In this document: piece after piece, positions 52,230-59,987 of the stretch
How positions within the stretch are numbered: position 1 is the first letter of the stretch
Layout of the letters: each line of letters starts with the position of its first letter
Source: Haloarcula salinisoli
GTDB taxonomy: Archaea > Halobacteriota > Halobacteria > Halobacteriales > Haloarculaceae
Length of the DNA: 64,000 nucleotides
Reading direction: 5' to 3'
NCBI RefSeq assembly: GCF_019599405.1
Contig: NZ_RKLQ01000002.1
Location: 1,121,677-1,185,676 of the forward strand
Notes under the pieces: generated by a model
What the model saw: only the letters and a program-made list of their open reading frames with translations
Databases searched by the model: none
Told to the model about the DNA's origin: nothing
Program-made: the position numbers and the translations under genes

Positions 52230-52712
52230 CTACTGGGCGAAGACGTCCTCGAAGTCGTTTCGGACGAAGTATCGTACCCAGTTGCCGTAGGTCCGGTCGG
52301 CCGGGTGGTCGGCCACCTGCTCGTAGCGAACGACGCCGTCGGTATCGATTACGTACGTCCCGGCGATGCCGGTGCGGCCGTGGCTCGTCTCCTCGGTGCC
52401 GCTGTACTGCTCGGCGACCTCGCCGTCGGGGTCGGCCAGCAGCTGGAAATCCAGGTCGAAGCGGTCGCGCATCTCGACCAGCTCCGGAACGGGGTCAGTG
52501 ACCACGGGGAGGATGTCGACATCGTCGTTGAACCAGAGGTCGTAGGCGACCTCGCTGAAGGTCTGTAGCTGTTCGGCACAGAAGCTACACCAGTGGCCGC
52601 GGTTGATGAGCACGACGACGGGCCCGTCTTCGCGGCGGTCGGCAAGCGACACTTCGCCGCCGGCGGTGGTTTCGAGTGTGAACTCCGGTGCGTCTTCGTT
52701 GTGAAGGGACAC
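52230..52712 (-). CDS. Peroxiredoxin-like (AhpC/TSA) thioredoxin-fold protein
   Basis: A 160-residue thioredoxin-fold protein with active-site Cys42 and Cys45 in INRGHWCSFCAEQLQ, resembling the redoxin/BCP-like peroxiredoxins. PVVTDPVPELVEMRDRFDLDFQLLADPDGEVAEQYSG and TYVIDTDGVVRYEQV complete the fold. It probably reduces peroxides or disulfides. The CxxC spacing is more thioredoxin-like than the usual PxxxTxxC of BCP, so the exact substrate is open. The gene is 42 bp downstream of its co-directional neighbour start. Confidence 0.85.
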   Translation of the reverse strand: MSLHNEDAPEFTLETTAGGEVSLADRREDGPVVVLINRGHWCSFCAEQLQTFSEVAYDLWFNDDVDILPVVTDPVPELVEMRDRFDLDFQLLADPDGEVAEQYSGTEETSHGRTGIAGTYVIDTDGVVRYEQVADHPADRTYGNWVRYFVRNDFEDVFAQ

Positions 52713-52954
52713 ACGCGTCCGTCGGCGGTTGCGCGGGATAACCGCTTGGCGGCTGTGTGGTGGGGCGGACGTTCCATCGGGGTGACCGGTCCTCCCAGCG
52801 ATGCCCGGACGCCCGGACGGCCGTCGCTCGCGGACAGGACCCGCTGGCGATAGTCCCGCAGCCAGGTGGGCAGGTTATTTGGGCCGTCGTCGCCTACGTA
52901 ACCATAGTCGCAGTGGGCCGTCGCCGGCGTTGTGCGACGGAACCGGAGACAGCA

Positions 52955-54268
52955 ATGGACGAGACAGCAAAGTATCTGATACACGCGGAGATAACCGCCG
53001 CCGGCGTCGTCGAGCGCAGCGACGTCGTCGGCGCGGTGTTCGGTCAGACGGAGGGGCTGCTCGGCGACGAGCTCGACCTCCGTGACCTGCAGGACTCGAA
53101 GAAGGTCGGGCGCATCGACGTCGATATTCGCTCCGAGGGCGGCAACTCCTACGGCGATATTACGGTAGGAAGTGGGCTCGACAAGGTCGAGACGGCCATC
53201 CTCGCGGCGGCACTCGAGACCATCGAGCAGGTCGGACCCTGCAGCGCCGAAATCGTCGTCACGGATATCGAGGACATCCGGAGTGCCAAGCGCCGCACGG
53301 TCGTCGAGCGAGCGACGGAACTGCTCGCCGACTTCGACGCTGACGCTGTCCGGACCGAGGACATCGTCGAGACGGTCCGCCAGCGGGCCCGCGTCGAGGA
53401 CATCACCTCCTACGAGGGACTCCCGGCTGGCCCCCGGGTGGCGGACTCGGACGCCATCGTCGTCGTGGAGGGCCGAGCCGACGTCCTCCAGCTCCTGAAA
53501 CACGGCGTCAAGAACGCCATCGCCGTCGAGGGGACCGACGTCCCCGAGGCCGTCGCGGCCCTGACCCGCGAACGGACCGTCACGGCCTTCCTGGACGGCG
53601 ACCGCGGCGGCGACCTCATCTTAGAAGAGCTTTCCCAGGTCGGCAAGCTAGACTACGTCGCCGTCGCGCCGCGTGGCCGCTCGGTCGAGGACCTCCCGTA
53701 CGAGGCCGTCATGTCCGCCTTGCGGGAGAAGATTCCCTACGAGACCGTCGCCGACGCCGAGAGTCCCGCGGCCGCCTTCGACGCCGACGGTGGCGGCGAG
53801 GAGTCCGTAGCACTCCAGCCGGGTGCCGGAGAGGGCGACGCGGCGACCGCCGTCGCCGGCGTCGAGGGCGAGTCGACGGCGGGGGCGGCCACCGCCGGGG
53901 GCCGCCCCGATACCACGTCGGAGCCAGAGGAGTCAGTGGAGACGGCCGAGGAGAGCGATGTGGACGCCGACAGCGCCACCGACACACCGACTGTCCTCTC
54001 GGACCAAATCGACGCTGTCATCGGGACCGACAGCGACACCGTCCGCCTGCTCGACGCGGAGCTGACCGTTCTCTCGGAGGGCAACGCCACCGAGGCGGTG
54101 TCGCTCATCGAGGGCTGTGACCCGCCGCCACAGACGGTTGTCCTCGACGACATCTGCAGCCAGAAAGTGCTGGACGTCGCCGCCCAGCGCGGCGTCGAGG
54201 TCGTCGTCGCCACCGGTGACGGCGAGTACGTCAAACAGCCCACCAGCGTGCAGGTCCGGACGGTCTAG
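52955..54268 (+). CDS. dnaG: Archaeal DnaG-type primase
   Basis: DnaG-like protein; in archaea it associates with the exosome and has primase-related activity. The 437-residue protein has the archaeal N-terminal region (MDETAKYLIHAEITAAGVVERSDVVGAVFGQTEGLL), a Toprim domain (about 165-250) with acidic motifs VVEGRADVLQLLKHG and TAFLDGDRGGDL, and a C-terminal domain with TVVLDDICSQKVLDVAAQRGVEVVVA. An Ala/Glu/Asp-rich insert (about 275-345) separates them, longer than needed for function. ATG at 52955 starts the conserved N terminus. Its 3' end overlaps the GNAT gene by 4 bp. Confidence 0.94.
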   Translation: MDETAKYLIHAEITAAGVVERSDVVGAVFGQTEGLLGDELDLRDLQDSKKVGRIDVDIRSEGGNSYGDITVGSGLDKVETAILAAALETIEQVGPCSAEIVVTDIEDIRSAKRRTVVERATELLADFDADAVRTEDIVETVRQRARVEDITSYEGLPAGPRVADSDAIVVVEGRADVLQLLKHGVKNAIAVEGTDVPEAVAALTRERTVTAFLDGDRGGDLILEELSQVGKLDYVAVAPRGRSVEDLPYEAVMSALREKIPYETVADAESPAAAFDADGGGEESVALQPGAGEGDAATAVAGVEGESTAGAATAGGRPDTTSEPEESVETAEESDVDADSATDTPTVLSDQIDAVIGTDSDTVRLLDAELTVLSEGNATEAVSLIEGCDPPPQTVVLDDICSQKVLDVAAQRGVEVVVATGDGEYVKQPTSVQVRTV

Positions 54269-54687
54269 AGCTCCCGGACCAGCAACACGCCCGCCCCGCC
54301 GTCGTCGTAGTGGTCGGGCAGATCGCCCTCAACGGTGAACCCGAAACTTCCGTAGAACGACCGCACGCGCTCGTCGTCCGCACGAGCGGTGAGGCGCACC
54401 GTCTCGAACCCGCCTGTCCGCAACTCCTCGAACAGCGCCGACAGCAACGCCGAACCGTGGCCCTGGCCCTGCAGTCCGGGGGCGACGGCGAGTTCGGCGA
54501 CGTAGGCGACGGGGTGGTCCGGGACCGTCAGCGTGTAGGCGATGGGCCCTTCGCCCTCGTCGAGAACCAGCACGTGGGGCGGGCCGTCGATGGCGACTGC
54601 CAGCAACTCGGGCCAGGGGTCGTCGAGGGCAGCCGACTGGATGGCTCGCAGGCGGGACTCGTCGGCATCGACGGCGGCACGAATCAT
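54265..54687 (-). CDS. GNAT-family N-acetyltransferase
   Basis: A 140-residue acetyltransferase: VAYVAELAVAPGLQGQGHGSALL is the acetyl-CoA motif A (Q/R-x-x-G-x-G/A), and RSFYGSFGFTVEGDLPDHY is the C-terminal motif B. RimI-like members acetylate protein N termini; the substrate is uncertain. ATG at 54687 overlaps the DUF92 stop (ATGA), so the two are co-translated in an operon with DUF92 upstream. Convergent with dnaG. Confidence 0.88.
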   Translation of the reverse strand: MIRAAVDADESRLRAIQSAALDDPWPELLAVAIDGPPHVLVLDEGEGPIAYTLTVPDHPVAYVAELAVAPGLQGQGHGSALLSALFEELRTGGFETVRLTARADDERVRSFYGSFGFTVEGDLPDHYDDGGAGVLLVREL

Positions 54688-56027
54688 ATCAGACTGGTCG
54701 CCAGCGCCGCGCCGACGCCGGTCAGGGCCGCCGCCAGCGTCGCCAGCGTGTTGACGCCCTGGTTGCCGACGACGGTGCCCTCGACGGTGGCGCCGAGCAC
54801 GCTGTCGACGGTCATCCCGACGAACCCACAGCCGACGATGAGCGCGGCGCCGGTCGGGCCGACGACCTCCAGGGTGGCCGCGGCGATGCCGGCGATAATG
54901 GCGGCGCCGACGAGCCCGGCGACGATGCCCTGCCAGGTAACGCCGCCGTCGGTGCCCGGTTCGACGCGTTCGAAGGTCGTGATGAGCCGCGGGTTGTCGT
55001 ACAGGCCGCCGAACTCACTGGAGAAGGTGTCGGTCATGGCGGCGGCGACGGCGCCCGCGAAGGCATAGAGGAACAGCGTCGGTTCGACCGCGAGGTGGGT
55101 CGGGCTGGCGGCCCACAGCAACACCGCGACCAGGGCGACGATGGAGTTTGCGAGCACGTTCCCACTCCCGCGGGCGCCCTCGTTCTCCTCGGCGATGCCC
55201 CGGTCCTGTTTGGCCTCGTACTGGTACTTCGTCGAGAGACCACCGAGCCCGAAGAAGGTGATGAGCATGGCGAACCAGCCGTAGCCCCCGAGCACGATAG
55301 TGAGCAGGGAGAGCAAGACGCCGGTCAACATCCCCGGGAGCGAGGCCGTATCGAGCGCGTAGGCGATGTAGCCAAGCACCGCCGAGACGCCCAGTGCGAC
55401 GAACACGCGCCCGGTCCCCGCGCCGGGGTCGAGTTCGAACAGGAGCCAGAGCAACAGGCCGACAGACAGCACCACGAGCGGGTCGTCGCGCTCGAAGAGG
55501 ACGGAGCGAAACAGCGCGGCGACCAGGGCACCGGTGCCGGCCAGGAACAGGGCAGTCGGGAGTGCGACGCTCCCGGCCCCCGTCCGGGCCGCGATGATGG
55601 CCGCGGCGGTCCCACAGGCGAAGCCGGTGACGACGAAGCCGGCCGTCGCCACCACCTCGTCGCTGTGGAGCCGATGGGCCACGCGCTGGCCGAAGTTGCC
55701 GTAGGCGACGATGACGACGGTGGCGACGAACACCCAGACCGGCAGGCCGAACTGTATCGCGAGGAAGGCCAGACTGGCCGCCGCCAGCGCGAACGCGGCG
55801 AGCCCGTAGAGCCGGCCGTCCTCGTAATCGCCCGGCCGGGCGAAGATATCGAACATCGGCGTGTCGGGGCCGATGGCGAACATGGCGAAAAAGGCGACCA
55901 CGAGGAAGGGCGCGGTCGCGGCGACAGTCGCGACGGCGGGCGATGTGAGCCCGGCAGCGACCGGCACGGCAAAGGCCAGTGTGCCGACCGCGGCGAACGC
56001 GCCCGCCCGTCGGACTGTGGTTGTCAC
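54684..56027 (-). CDS. DUF92 (VTE6-like) membrane protein
   Basis: The 447-residue protein has about eleven transmembrane helices. The DUF92 core is the C-terminal half: GMLTGVLLSLLTIVLGGYGWFAMLITFFGLGGLSTKY, AAAMTDTFSSEFGGLYDNPRLITTFERVEPGTDGGVTWQGI and CGFVGMTVDSVLGATVEG. The plant DUF92 enzyme VTE6 phosphorylates phytyl phosphate; a role in polyprenol phosphate metabolism fits the neighbouring cis-prenyltransferase genes (inference). GTG at 56027 has an AGTAAGT box about 28 nt upstream; the upstream in-frame ATG would read from repeat element E. First gene of an operon with the GNAT. Confidence 0.88.
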   Translation of the reverse strand: MTTTVRRAGAFAAVGTLAFAVPVAAGLTSPAVATVAATAPFLVVAFFAMFAIGPDTPMFDIFARPGDYEDGRLYGLAAFALAAASLAFLAIQFGLPVWVFVATVVIVAYGNFGQRVAHRLHSDEVVATAGFVVTGFACGTAAAIIAARTGAGSVALPTALFLAGTGALVAALFRSVLFERDDPLVVLSVGLLLWLLFELDPGAGTGRVFVALGVSAVLGYIAYALDTASLPGMLTGVLLSLLTIVLGGYGWFAMLITFFGLGGLSTKYQYEAKQDRGIAEENEGARGSGNVLANSIVALVAVLLWAASPTHLAVEPTLFLYAFAGAVAAAMTDTFSSEFGGLYDNPRLITTFERVEPGTDGGVTWQGIVAGLVGAAIIAGIAAATLEVVGPTGAALIVGCGFVGMTVDSVLGATVEGTVVGNQGVNTLATLAAALTGVGAALATSLI

Positions 56028-56153
56028 GTGCCGCCGGTATCCCCGAGAGGCACTTACTCTTTCCGAACTTCCCGGGCTAGGAACTGTTTGTGATTCTGAA
56101 CTGAACGCTGTCAAGAGGCGGAACATCCCTGCGACCGCGTACAGCATCATGGA

Positions 56154-56475
56154 CAGCCAGAAAGCCCCGCTTGGCTCCGGTCGAGGGCTTCGCTGCGCGC
56201 GCTCGCCCCGCTCGCGTGCTTGCGTCAGCCGTCTTCCCGGAGCCAACCGCCCCTTTCAGTCCCACCCGCACTGTTTGACCAACCGGCTACGGGTGGGACT
56301 GAAAGGGGCGACCTGTTCGACGGCGTTCACGAGAGCGAAGCTCTCGTGCAGCCCATCAGAAATCTCCGATTTCTGAGGACGGCGGGCGAAGTAAGCACTG
56401 GACCGAGCGAACGGAGTGAGCGAGGGAAGAGCACAGCGAGCCCCCCGAGTCGAACAGGTCGGGGCTTTCTGGCTG
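56154..56475. repeat. Hairpin-cassette repeat element E
   Basis: A 322-bp element with perfect 15-bp inverted ends: CAGCCAGAAAGCCCC (56154-56168) and GGGGCTTTCTGGCTG (56461-56475). Inside is a 21-bp perfect inverted pair, CGCCCCTTTCAGTCCCACCC at 56248-56267 and its reverse at 56290-56310, around a 21-nt loop, and triloop hairpins CACGAGAGC-GAA-GCTCTCGTG (56328-56348) and CAGAAATC-TCC-GATTTCTG (56357-56375). Sits between the divergent DUF92 and UppS-like genes. Noncoding. Confidence 0.88.
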
Positions 56476-56568
56476 TTCGCACTGCTGTCACTATTCTTTC
56501 CGGTGAAGGTGTCCGGGACTGCTTCGAGGACCGTGAGCTTTAGGCGAGCGGTCGCTGTAGCGGTGAGC

Positions 56569-57177
56569 GTGGGTCTGTACGAACGGTATCTCGCGCTCCG
56601 ACTCCGGCGGAGCGACGCCGACCTCCCGGAGACGGTCGCCGTAGTCATCACCGAGCGGGACCTGCTGACCGACGGAGCCTACACCACCCTGGAGCGCTTT
56701 TTCGAGTGGGCAGTCCGGCACGGCGCCGAGACGGTCGTGGTCTACGTCAGCGTGCTGGACGAGGAGGTGGTGCCGACGCTCCGGCGGGAGCTGTCGGACC
56801 TCCGTGCGCCGACCGACGTCGCCGTCCGCGGGCCCGGGGACCAGCGGGCCGCCGCCGCGCCCATCCAGATTTCCATCGGACTCGGGGGTCAGTCGGAGTT
56901 CGCGACGGCGGTCCGCAAGCTCGCCGAGGCCGTCGACGCCGGCGAGCTCACGCCCGAAGACATCGACGAGGCGGCCGTCGAGGAGCATCTCGTCTTCCCG
57001 ACGGCGCCAGACCTGGTCATCAAGACCGGCGCAGAGCGGCTCTCGGATTTCATGATATGGCAGTCGGTGTACTCGGAGCTGTATTTCACCGACGTGAACT
57101 GGCAGAACTTCCGCCAGCGGGATTACCTGCGGGCGCTGCGGGATTATCAGGAACGCCAGCGGAGATTCGGCCGATAG
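56569..57177 (+). CDS. Divergent cis-prenyltransferase (UppS-like) paralogue
   Basis: The 202-residue protein has the C-terminal UppS region intact (PDLVIKTGAERLSDFMIWQSVYSELYFTDVNWQNF) but the N-terminal catalytic motif is changed: where UppS has HVAVIMDGNRRYA, this reads VAVVITERDLLTDG, losing the Asp and Asn needed for catalysis. It may act as a non-catalytic subunit with UppS at 57704, like the NgBR subunit of eukaryotic cis-prenyltransferases (inference). GTG at 56569 has CTTTAG 28 nt upstream. The stop codon lies inside the palindrome TTCGGCC-GATA-GGCCGAA (57166-57183). Confidence 0.8.
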   Translation: MGLYERYLALRLRRSDADLPETVAVVITERDLLTDGAYTTLERFFEWAVRHGAETVVVYVSVLDEEVVPTLRRELSDLRAPTDVAVRGPGDQRAAAAPIQISIGLGGQSEFATAVRKLAEAVDAGELTPEDIDEAAVEEHLVFPTAPDLVIKTGAERLSDFMIWQSVYSELYFTDVNWQNFRQRDYLRALRDYQERQRRFGR

Positions 57178-57383
57178 GCCGAAGCATGCTGACCTCCGGT
57201 CAGCAGCGGTTTGGCCGGTGAGCGCAGCGAGCCGTCCAAACGCCGAGAGACGAATTTTGTGAGTCTCTCGGTAGTTCGGTCGATAGACCGAATCCTACTG
57301 AGCTTCGCTCAGGAACGGTTTGGCCGGTGAGCACACCACGCCGTCTTACCGCCGATACGTGAACGAGGTGCGGTTCTCGGTTG
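57166..57383 (+). repeat. Two direct repeats of 109 bp built from hairpins
   Basis: Copy 1 starts at 57166 and copy 2 at 57275. Each opens with TTCGGNC-GATA-GNCCGAA, then a triloop hairpin (GCTGACC-TCC-GGTCAGC at 57189-57205; CTGAGC-TTC-GCTCAG at 57298-57312), then the shared CGGTTTGGCCGGTGAGC (57207-57223 and 57316-57332). Copy 1 also has CCGAGAGAC/GTCTCTCGG. The remainder to 57483 contains the promoter of the next gene (GTTATC near 57452) and nothing else I recognise. Confidence 0.75.
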
Positions 57384-57483
57384 TTCAGTCTCCGGCTGGG
57401 CTGGAGCGAACACGGCCACCCGAACGGCTGTCCACGGATAGCGACGGGAAATCGTTATCCGGATAGCGGCCGCGGCTCCGACT

Positions 57484-57696
57484 GTGGCCCGTCTCCGACC
57501 GCTCTACCGTCGCCTGGACGCCTGGGTTCGGAACCGCTCGCGGACCGGATACGCTTTGCTCGGGGGCGTGACCAGCGGGACGGCTGTGTTGCTGCTCGGC
57601 TGGCTCCTGGCCGAACCGGTCGTCTTCGAGGCCGTAACGATGGCTGTCACGATGGCCGTCGTCCAGTACGCGATGTATCCAACCGAGGCGGACTGA
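57484..57696 (+). CDS. Small two-helix membrane protein
   Basis: A 70-residue protein: a basic N terminus (MARLRPLYRRLDAWVRNRSRTG) followed by two hydrophobic segments (GVTSGTAVLLLGWLLA and FEAVTMAVTMAVVQYAM). The GTG at 57484 is supported by GTTATCC about 28 nt upstream. No family recognised; convergent with uppS, leaving 7 bp between stops. Confidence 0.6.
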   Translation: MARLRPLYRRLDAWVRNRSRTGYALLGGVTSGTAVLLLGWLLAEPVVFEAVTMAVTMAVVQYAMYPTEAD

Positions 57697-57703
57697 GCGG
57701 CGC

Positions 57704-58621
57704 TCAGTCGGCCACCGGCTCGATGTCGTCCTCGACGGCCGCCCGTTCCTTGCTCGGCAGGGCGTCACAGAACCGACCCAGGACCTGCCGTGCCTTGGAG
57801 AGCTCGGCGTCCTCGACGGCCTGGACGAGTGACACAGCGCGACGGGCGCGGGTGGTGCGCCAGGAGGCCTCGCGGTTCTGGTAGGTCCGAATCGCCCGAA
57901 GGAAGTCGATTTTCCGGAATTCGGGCCAGTAGGGCGTACAGAAAAAGGTCGCGGCCTCGTTGCCGTTGGCGTGCCACGGGAGGAAATTCGAGGTGCGTTC
58001 GTCACCGCCGGTCCGGACGATGAGGTCTACGTCGCAGGTAGGGCCCTCGTAGAGACAGCGTTCGACGGTGTCGGCGTCGATGTCCTCGGGGTCGAGCTCG
58101 CCGGCGTCGACGGCCTCGGCGATGTCACGGGCCGCCCCGAGCAGCTCGGCGCGGCCGCCGTAGGCCAGCGCGACGTTGAGGTTGAGGCGGTCGTACTGCG
58201 CGGTTCGCCGTTGGGCGTAGTCGATGGCTCCGCGGACCCGCTCGGGGAGCATCTCCGTCTCGCCGATGGCCCGGATACAGACCTCGGCCTCGTGGACGCG
58301 GTCGGCGTCGGCGAAGTTTCGGAGTTTCTCCTCGACGAGGTCGAAGATGTACTCGCGCTGTTCCTCGGGTCGGTCGAAGTTCTCGGTCGAGAAGGTGTAC
58401 AGCGTCACCTCGTCGATGTCGAGTTCGTCACACCAGTGGAGCATCGCCTCGGTTGTCTCGGCACCCTCGCTGTGGCCCTGGGTCGTCTCGACGCCCTGCT
58501 TGCGGGCGTAGCGTCGGTTCCCGTCCATGATGACCGCGACGTGGCTGGGTGTTCCCGATAGTTCCCGCTGTAGCAACCGCTCGTAGGCCGCGTACCCCCA
58601 CCGTTCGATCCGCTCTCGCAT
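57704..58621 (-). CDS. uppS: Polyprenyl (undecaprenyl-type) diphosphate synthase
   Basis: Cis-prenyltransferase that makes the long polyprenyl carrier used for glycosylation and cell-surface synthesis. The 305-residue protein has the catalytic HVAVIMDGNRRYA with Asp33 and Asn35, the FSTENFDRPEEQ substrate loop, and the C-terminal DLIVRTGGDERTSNFLPWHANGNEAATFFC. The C-terminal 60 residues after TYQNREAS are an extension. ATG at 58621 gives an N-terminal amphipathic helix (RERIERWGYAAYERLLQRE). The TTATC box about 25 nt upstream supports it. The catalytic set is intact. Confidence 0.94.
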   Translation of the reverse strand: MRERIERWGYAAYERLLQRELSGTPSHVAVIMDGNRRYARKQGVETTQGHSEGAETTEAMLHWCDELDIDEVTLYTFSTENFDRPEEQREYIFDLVEEKLRNFADADRVHEAEVCIRAIGETEMLPERVRGAIDYAQRRTAQYDRLNLNVALAYGGRAELLGAARDIAEAVDAGELDPEDIDADTVERCLYEGPTCDVDLIVRTGGDERTSNFLPWHANGNEAATFFCTPYWPEFRKIDFLRAIRTYQNREASWRTTRARRAVSLVQAVEDAELSKARQVLGRFCDALPSKERAAVEDDIEPVAD

Positions 58622-58726
58622 CACCCGAAGCATATCAACGAGCCGATAAGGCGTTTGTGGCTTGGGCGCGGGCGTGCGAACCGCCCACATAGATTTATTA
58701 GGCGCGGGTGAGAACTCGAAAGCGCA

Positions 58727-58921
58727 ATGGCGACCGGTACGGTAGACTTCTTCAACGACACTGGCGGATACGGCTTCATCGACACAGAGGACTCCGACGA
58801 GGACGTCTTCTTCCACATGGAGGACATCGAAGGTCCTGACCTCGAGGAGGGGCAGGAAGTCGAGTTCGAAATCGAACAGGCGGACAAGGGTCCGCGCGCG
58901 AAGAACCTCACGAGGCTATAA
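58727..58921 (+). CDS. cspA: Cold-shock domain protein (copy 1)
   Basis: A 64-residue CSD protein that binds single-stranded RNA or DNA. RNP1 is GGYGFI (residues 13-18) and RNP2 is VFFHM (27-31). It is very acidic, unlike bacterial CspA. TTTATT at 58694-58699 lies about 30 nt upstream. It is followed after 2 bp by a second copy of 64 residues. Confidence 0.93.
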   Translation: MATGTVDFFNDTGGYGFIDTEDSDEDVFFHMEDIEGPDLEEGQEVEFEIEQADKGPRAKNLTRL

Positions 58922-58923
58922 CG

Positions 58924-59118
58924 ATGGCGACAGGCAAAGTCGATTTCTTCAACGACACCGGCGGGTACGGCTTCATCGATACCGAGGACGCTGACGAGGA
59001 CGTCTTCTTCCACATGGAGGACGTCGGCGGTCCAGACCTCGAAGAGGGTCAGGAGGTCGAGTTCGACATCGTCCAGGCCGACAAGGGGCCGCGAGCCGAG
59101 AACGTAACGCGGCTGTAG
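58924..59118 (+). CDS. cspA: Cold-shock domain protein (copy 2)
   Basis: A 64-residue CSD protein, highly similar to copy 1 (differences are scattered, e.g. GTVDFF versus GKVDFF, EIEQ versus DIVQ). The same RNP1 and RNP2 motifs are present. The genes lie 2 bp apart and must be co-transcribed, a tandem duplication retained intact. Confidence 0.93.
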   Translation: MATGKVDFFNDTGGYGFIDTEDADEDVFFHMEDVGGPDLEEGQEVEFDIVQADKGPRAENVTRL

Positions 59119-59201
59119 CAGCGAGAGTCAGAGACGCGGGCTCGTTCGAGCCCGCCCCACCAATCCGAAGCCCATTAGGACGTGCCCGGCAAGCCACGGG
59201 T

Positions 59202-59612
59202 ATGAGCGACGGCGACGCACTCGACGAGGACCTCTATCGGCGAACCAAGCAACTGCTGGAACCCGGTGAGATACAGCTCAACGGCGCGGTGGTCCATACG
59301 GAGTACGACAACAGCGAGGAGATAGAGATGATGCAGGCGACCATCGACGTCGGCGAGATAATCGCGGAAGGCTACGGGATGGACCCAACCGACACGTTCG
59401 TCTACTCTGGCAGCGACGACCCGCAGTTCTCCTCGAACCAGCACCAGGGGCTCACGCTGGACGACGAGGAGTTCGTCTGGGAGTGCCAGCAGCTGCTGCG
59501 CAACGGCTCGTTCGACCTCGTCTTCTACTACGAGGCCAGCGCCGACCACGAGGCCATCCTCGACGCTATCGAAAACGACGGGTTCGCTGTGACGGGCGTT
59601 CGCGGGGACTAG
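59202..59612 (+). CDS. Haloarchaeal DUF5778-like protein
   Basis: A 136-residue acidic soluble protein: NGAVVHTEYDNSEEIEMMQATIDVGEIIAEGYGMD in the middle, then FVYSGSDDPQFSSNQHQGL and a C-terminal LVFYYEASADHEAILDAIENDGFAVTGVRG that reads as a ferredoxin-like beta-alpha-beta. I recall a haloarchaeal DUF of this type, function unknown. It follows the Csp genes by 83 bp on the same strand, with no membrane span. Confidence 0.72.
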   Translation: MSDGDALDEDLYRRTKQLLEPGEIQLNGAVVHTEYDNSEEIEMMQATIDVGEIIAEGYGMDPTDTFVYSGSDDPQFSSNQHQGLTLDDEEFVWECQQLLRNGSFDLVFYYEASADHEAILDAIENDGFAVTGVRGD

Positions 59613-59619
59613 TACCGCG

Positions 59620-59904
59620 TCAGTCGGGGAGCCGTTCCTGGCAGTTGTGGCAGTAGGTGTAGTCGGGGCCGTTGGCGGCGCCACAGATGCCACAGCTGGT
59701 CGCTTCGACGGCGGCCTGCTCGAAGTAAGCGTTCAGCTGGCCGGTGTCGGGGCCCGTGCGCTGGCCGCTGAACTGCTCGACGAGCGTGTCGTGGGCGGCG
59801 TAGTCCATGAGGCGGAACATGAGGACGAAAAAGAGCGGCGCACCGACCAGTACGAAGCCGTAGACCAGCAATCGAACGGCCAGCTCCGTGGTGGAAATTG
59901 CCAC
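59620..59904 (-). CDS. Membrane-anchored zinc-ribbon protein
   Basis: A 94-residue protein with one or two membrane helices near the N terminus (VRLLVYGFVLVGAPLFFVLMFRLMDY) and a C-terminal zinc ribbon (CGICGAANGPDYTYCHNCQERLP). It resembles small haloarchaeal DUF7577-like zinc-ribbon proteins. The ATG at 59904 leaves a short polar N terminus. Function unknown. Confidence 0.75.
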   Translation of the reverse strand: MAISTTELAVRLLVYGFVLVGAPLFFVLMFRLMDYAAHDTLVEQFSGQRTGPDTGQLNAYFEQAAVEATSCGICGAANGPDYTYCHNCQERLPD

Positions 59905-59987
59905 ATCTCTCCTAGGGCGGCCAGCGTCGTAAAATTTGCAGGCTCGCTCCCGCGCCGTTTTTATTCGCCGAGTCCTGACCGTCCCCT

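Noticed and set aside
56248-56310. Possible CRISPR repeat because GGGACTGAAA resembles the 3' end of type I-B repeats.
   Set aside because: Only one inverted pair per element, no regularly spaced direct repeats or unique spacers, and no cas genes.
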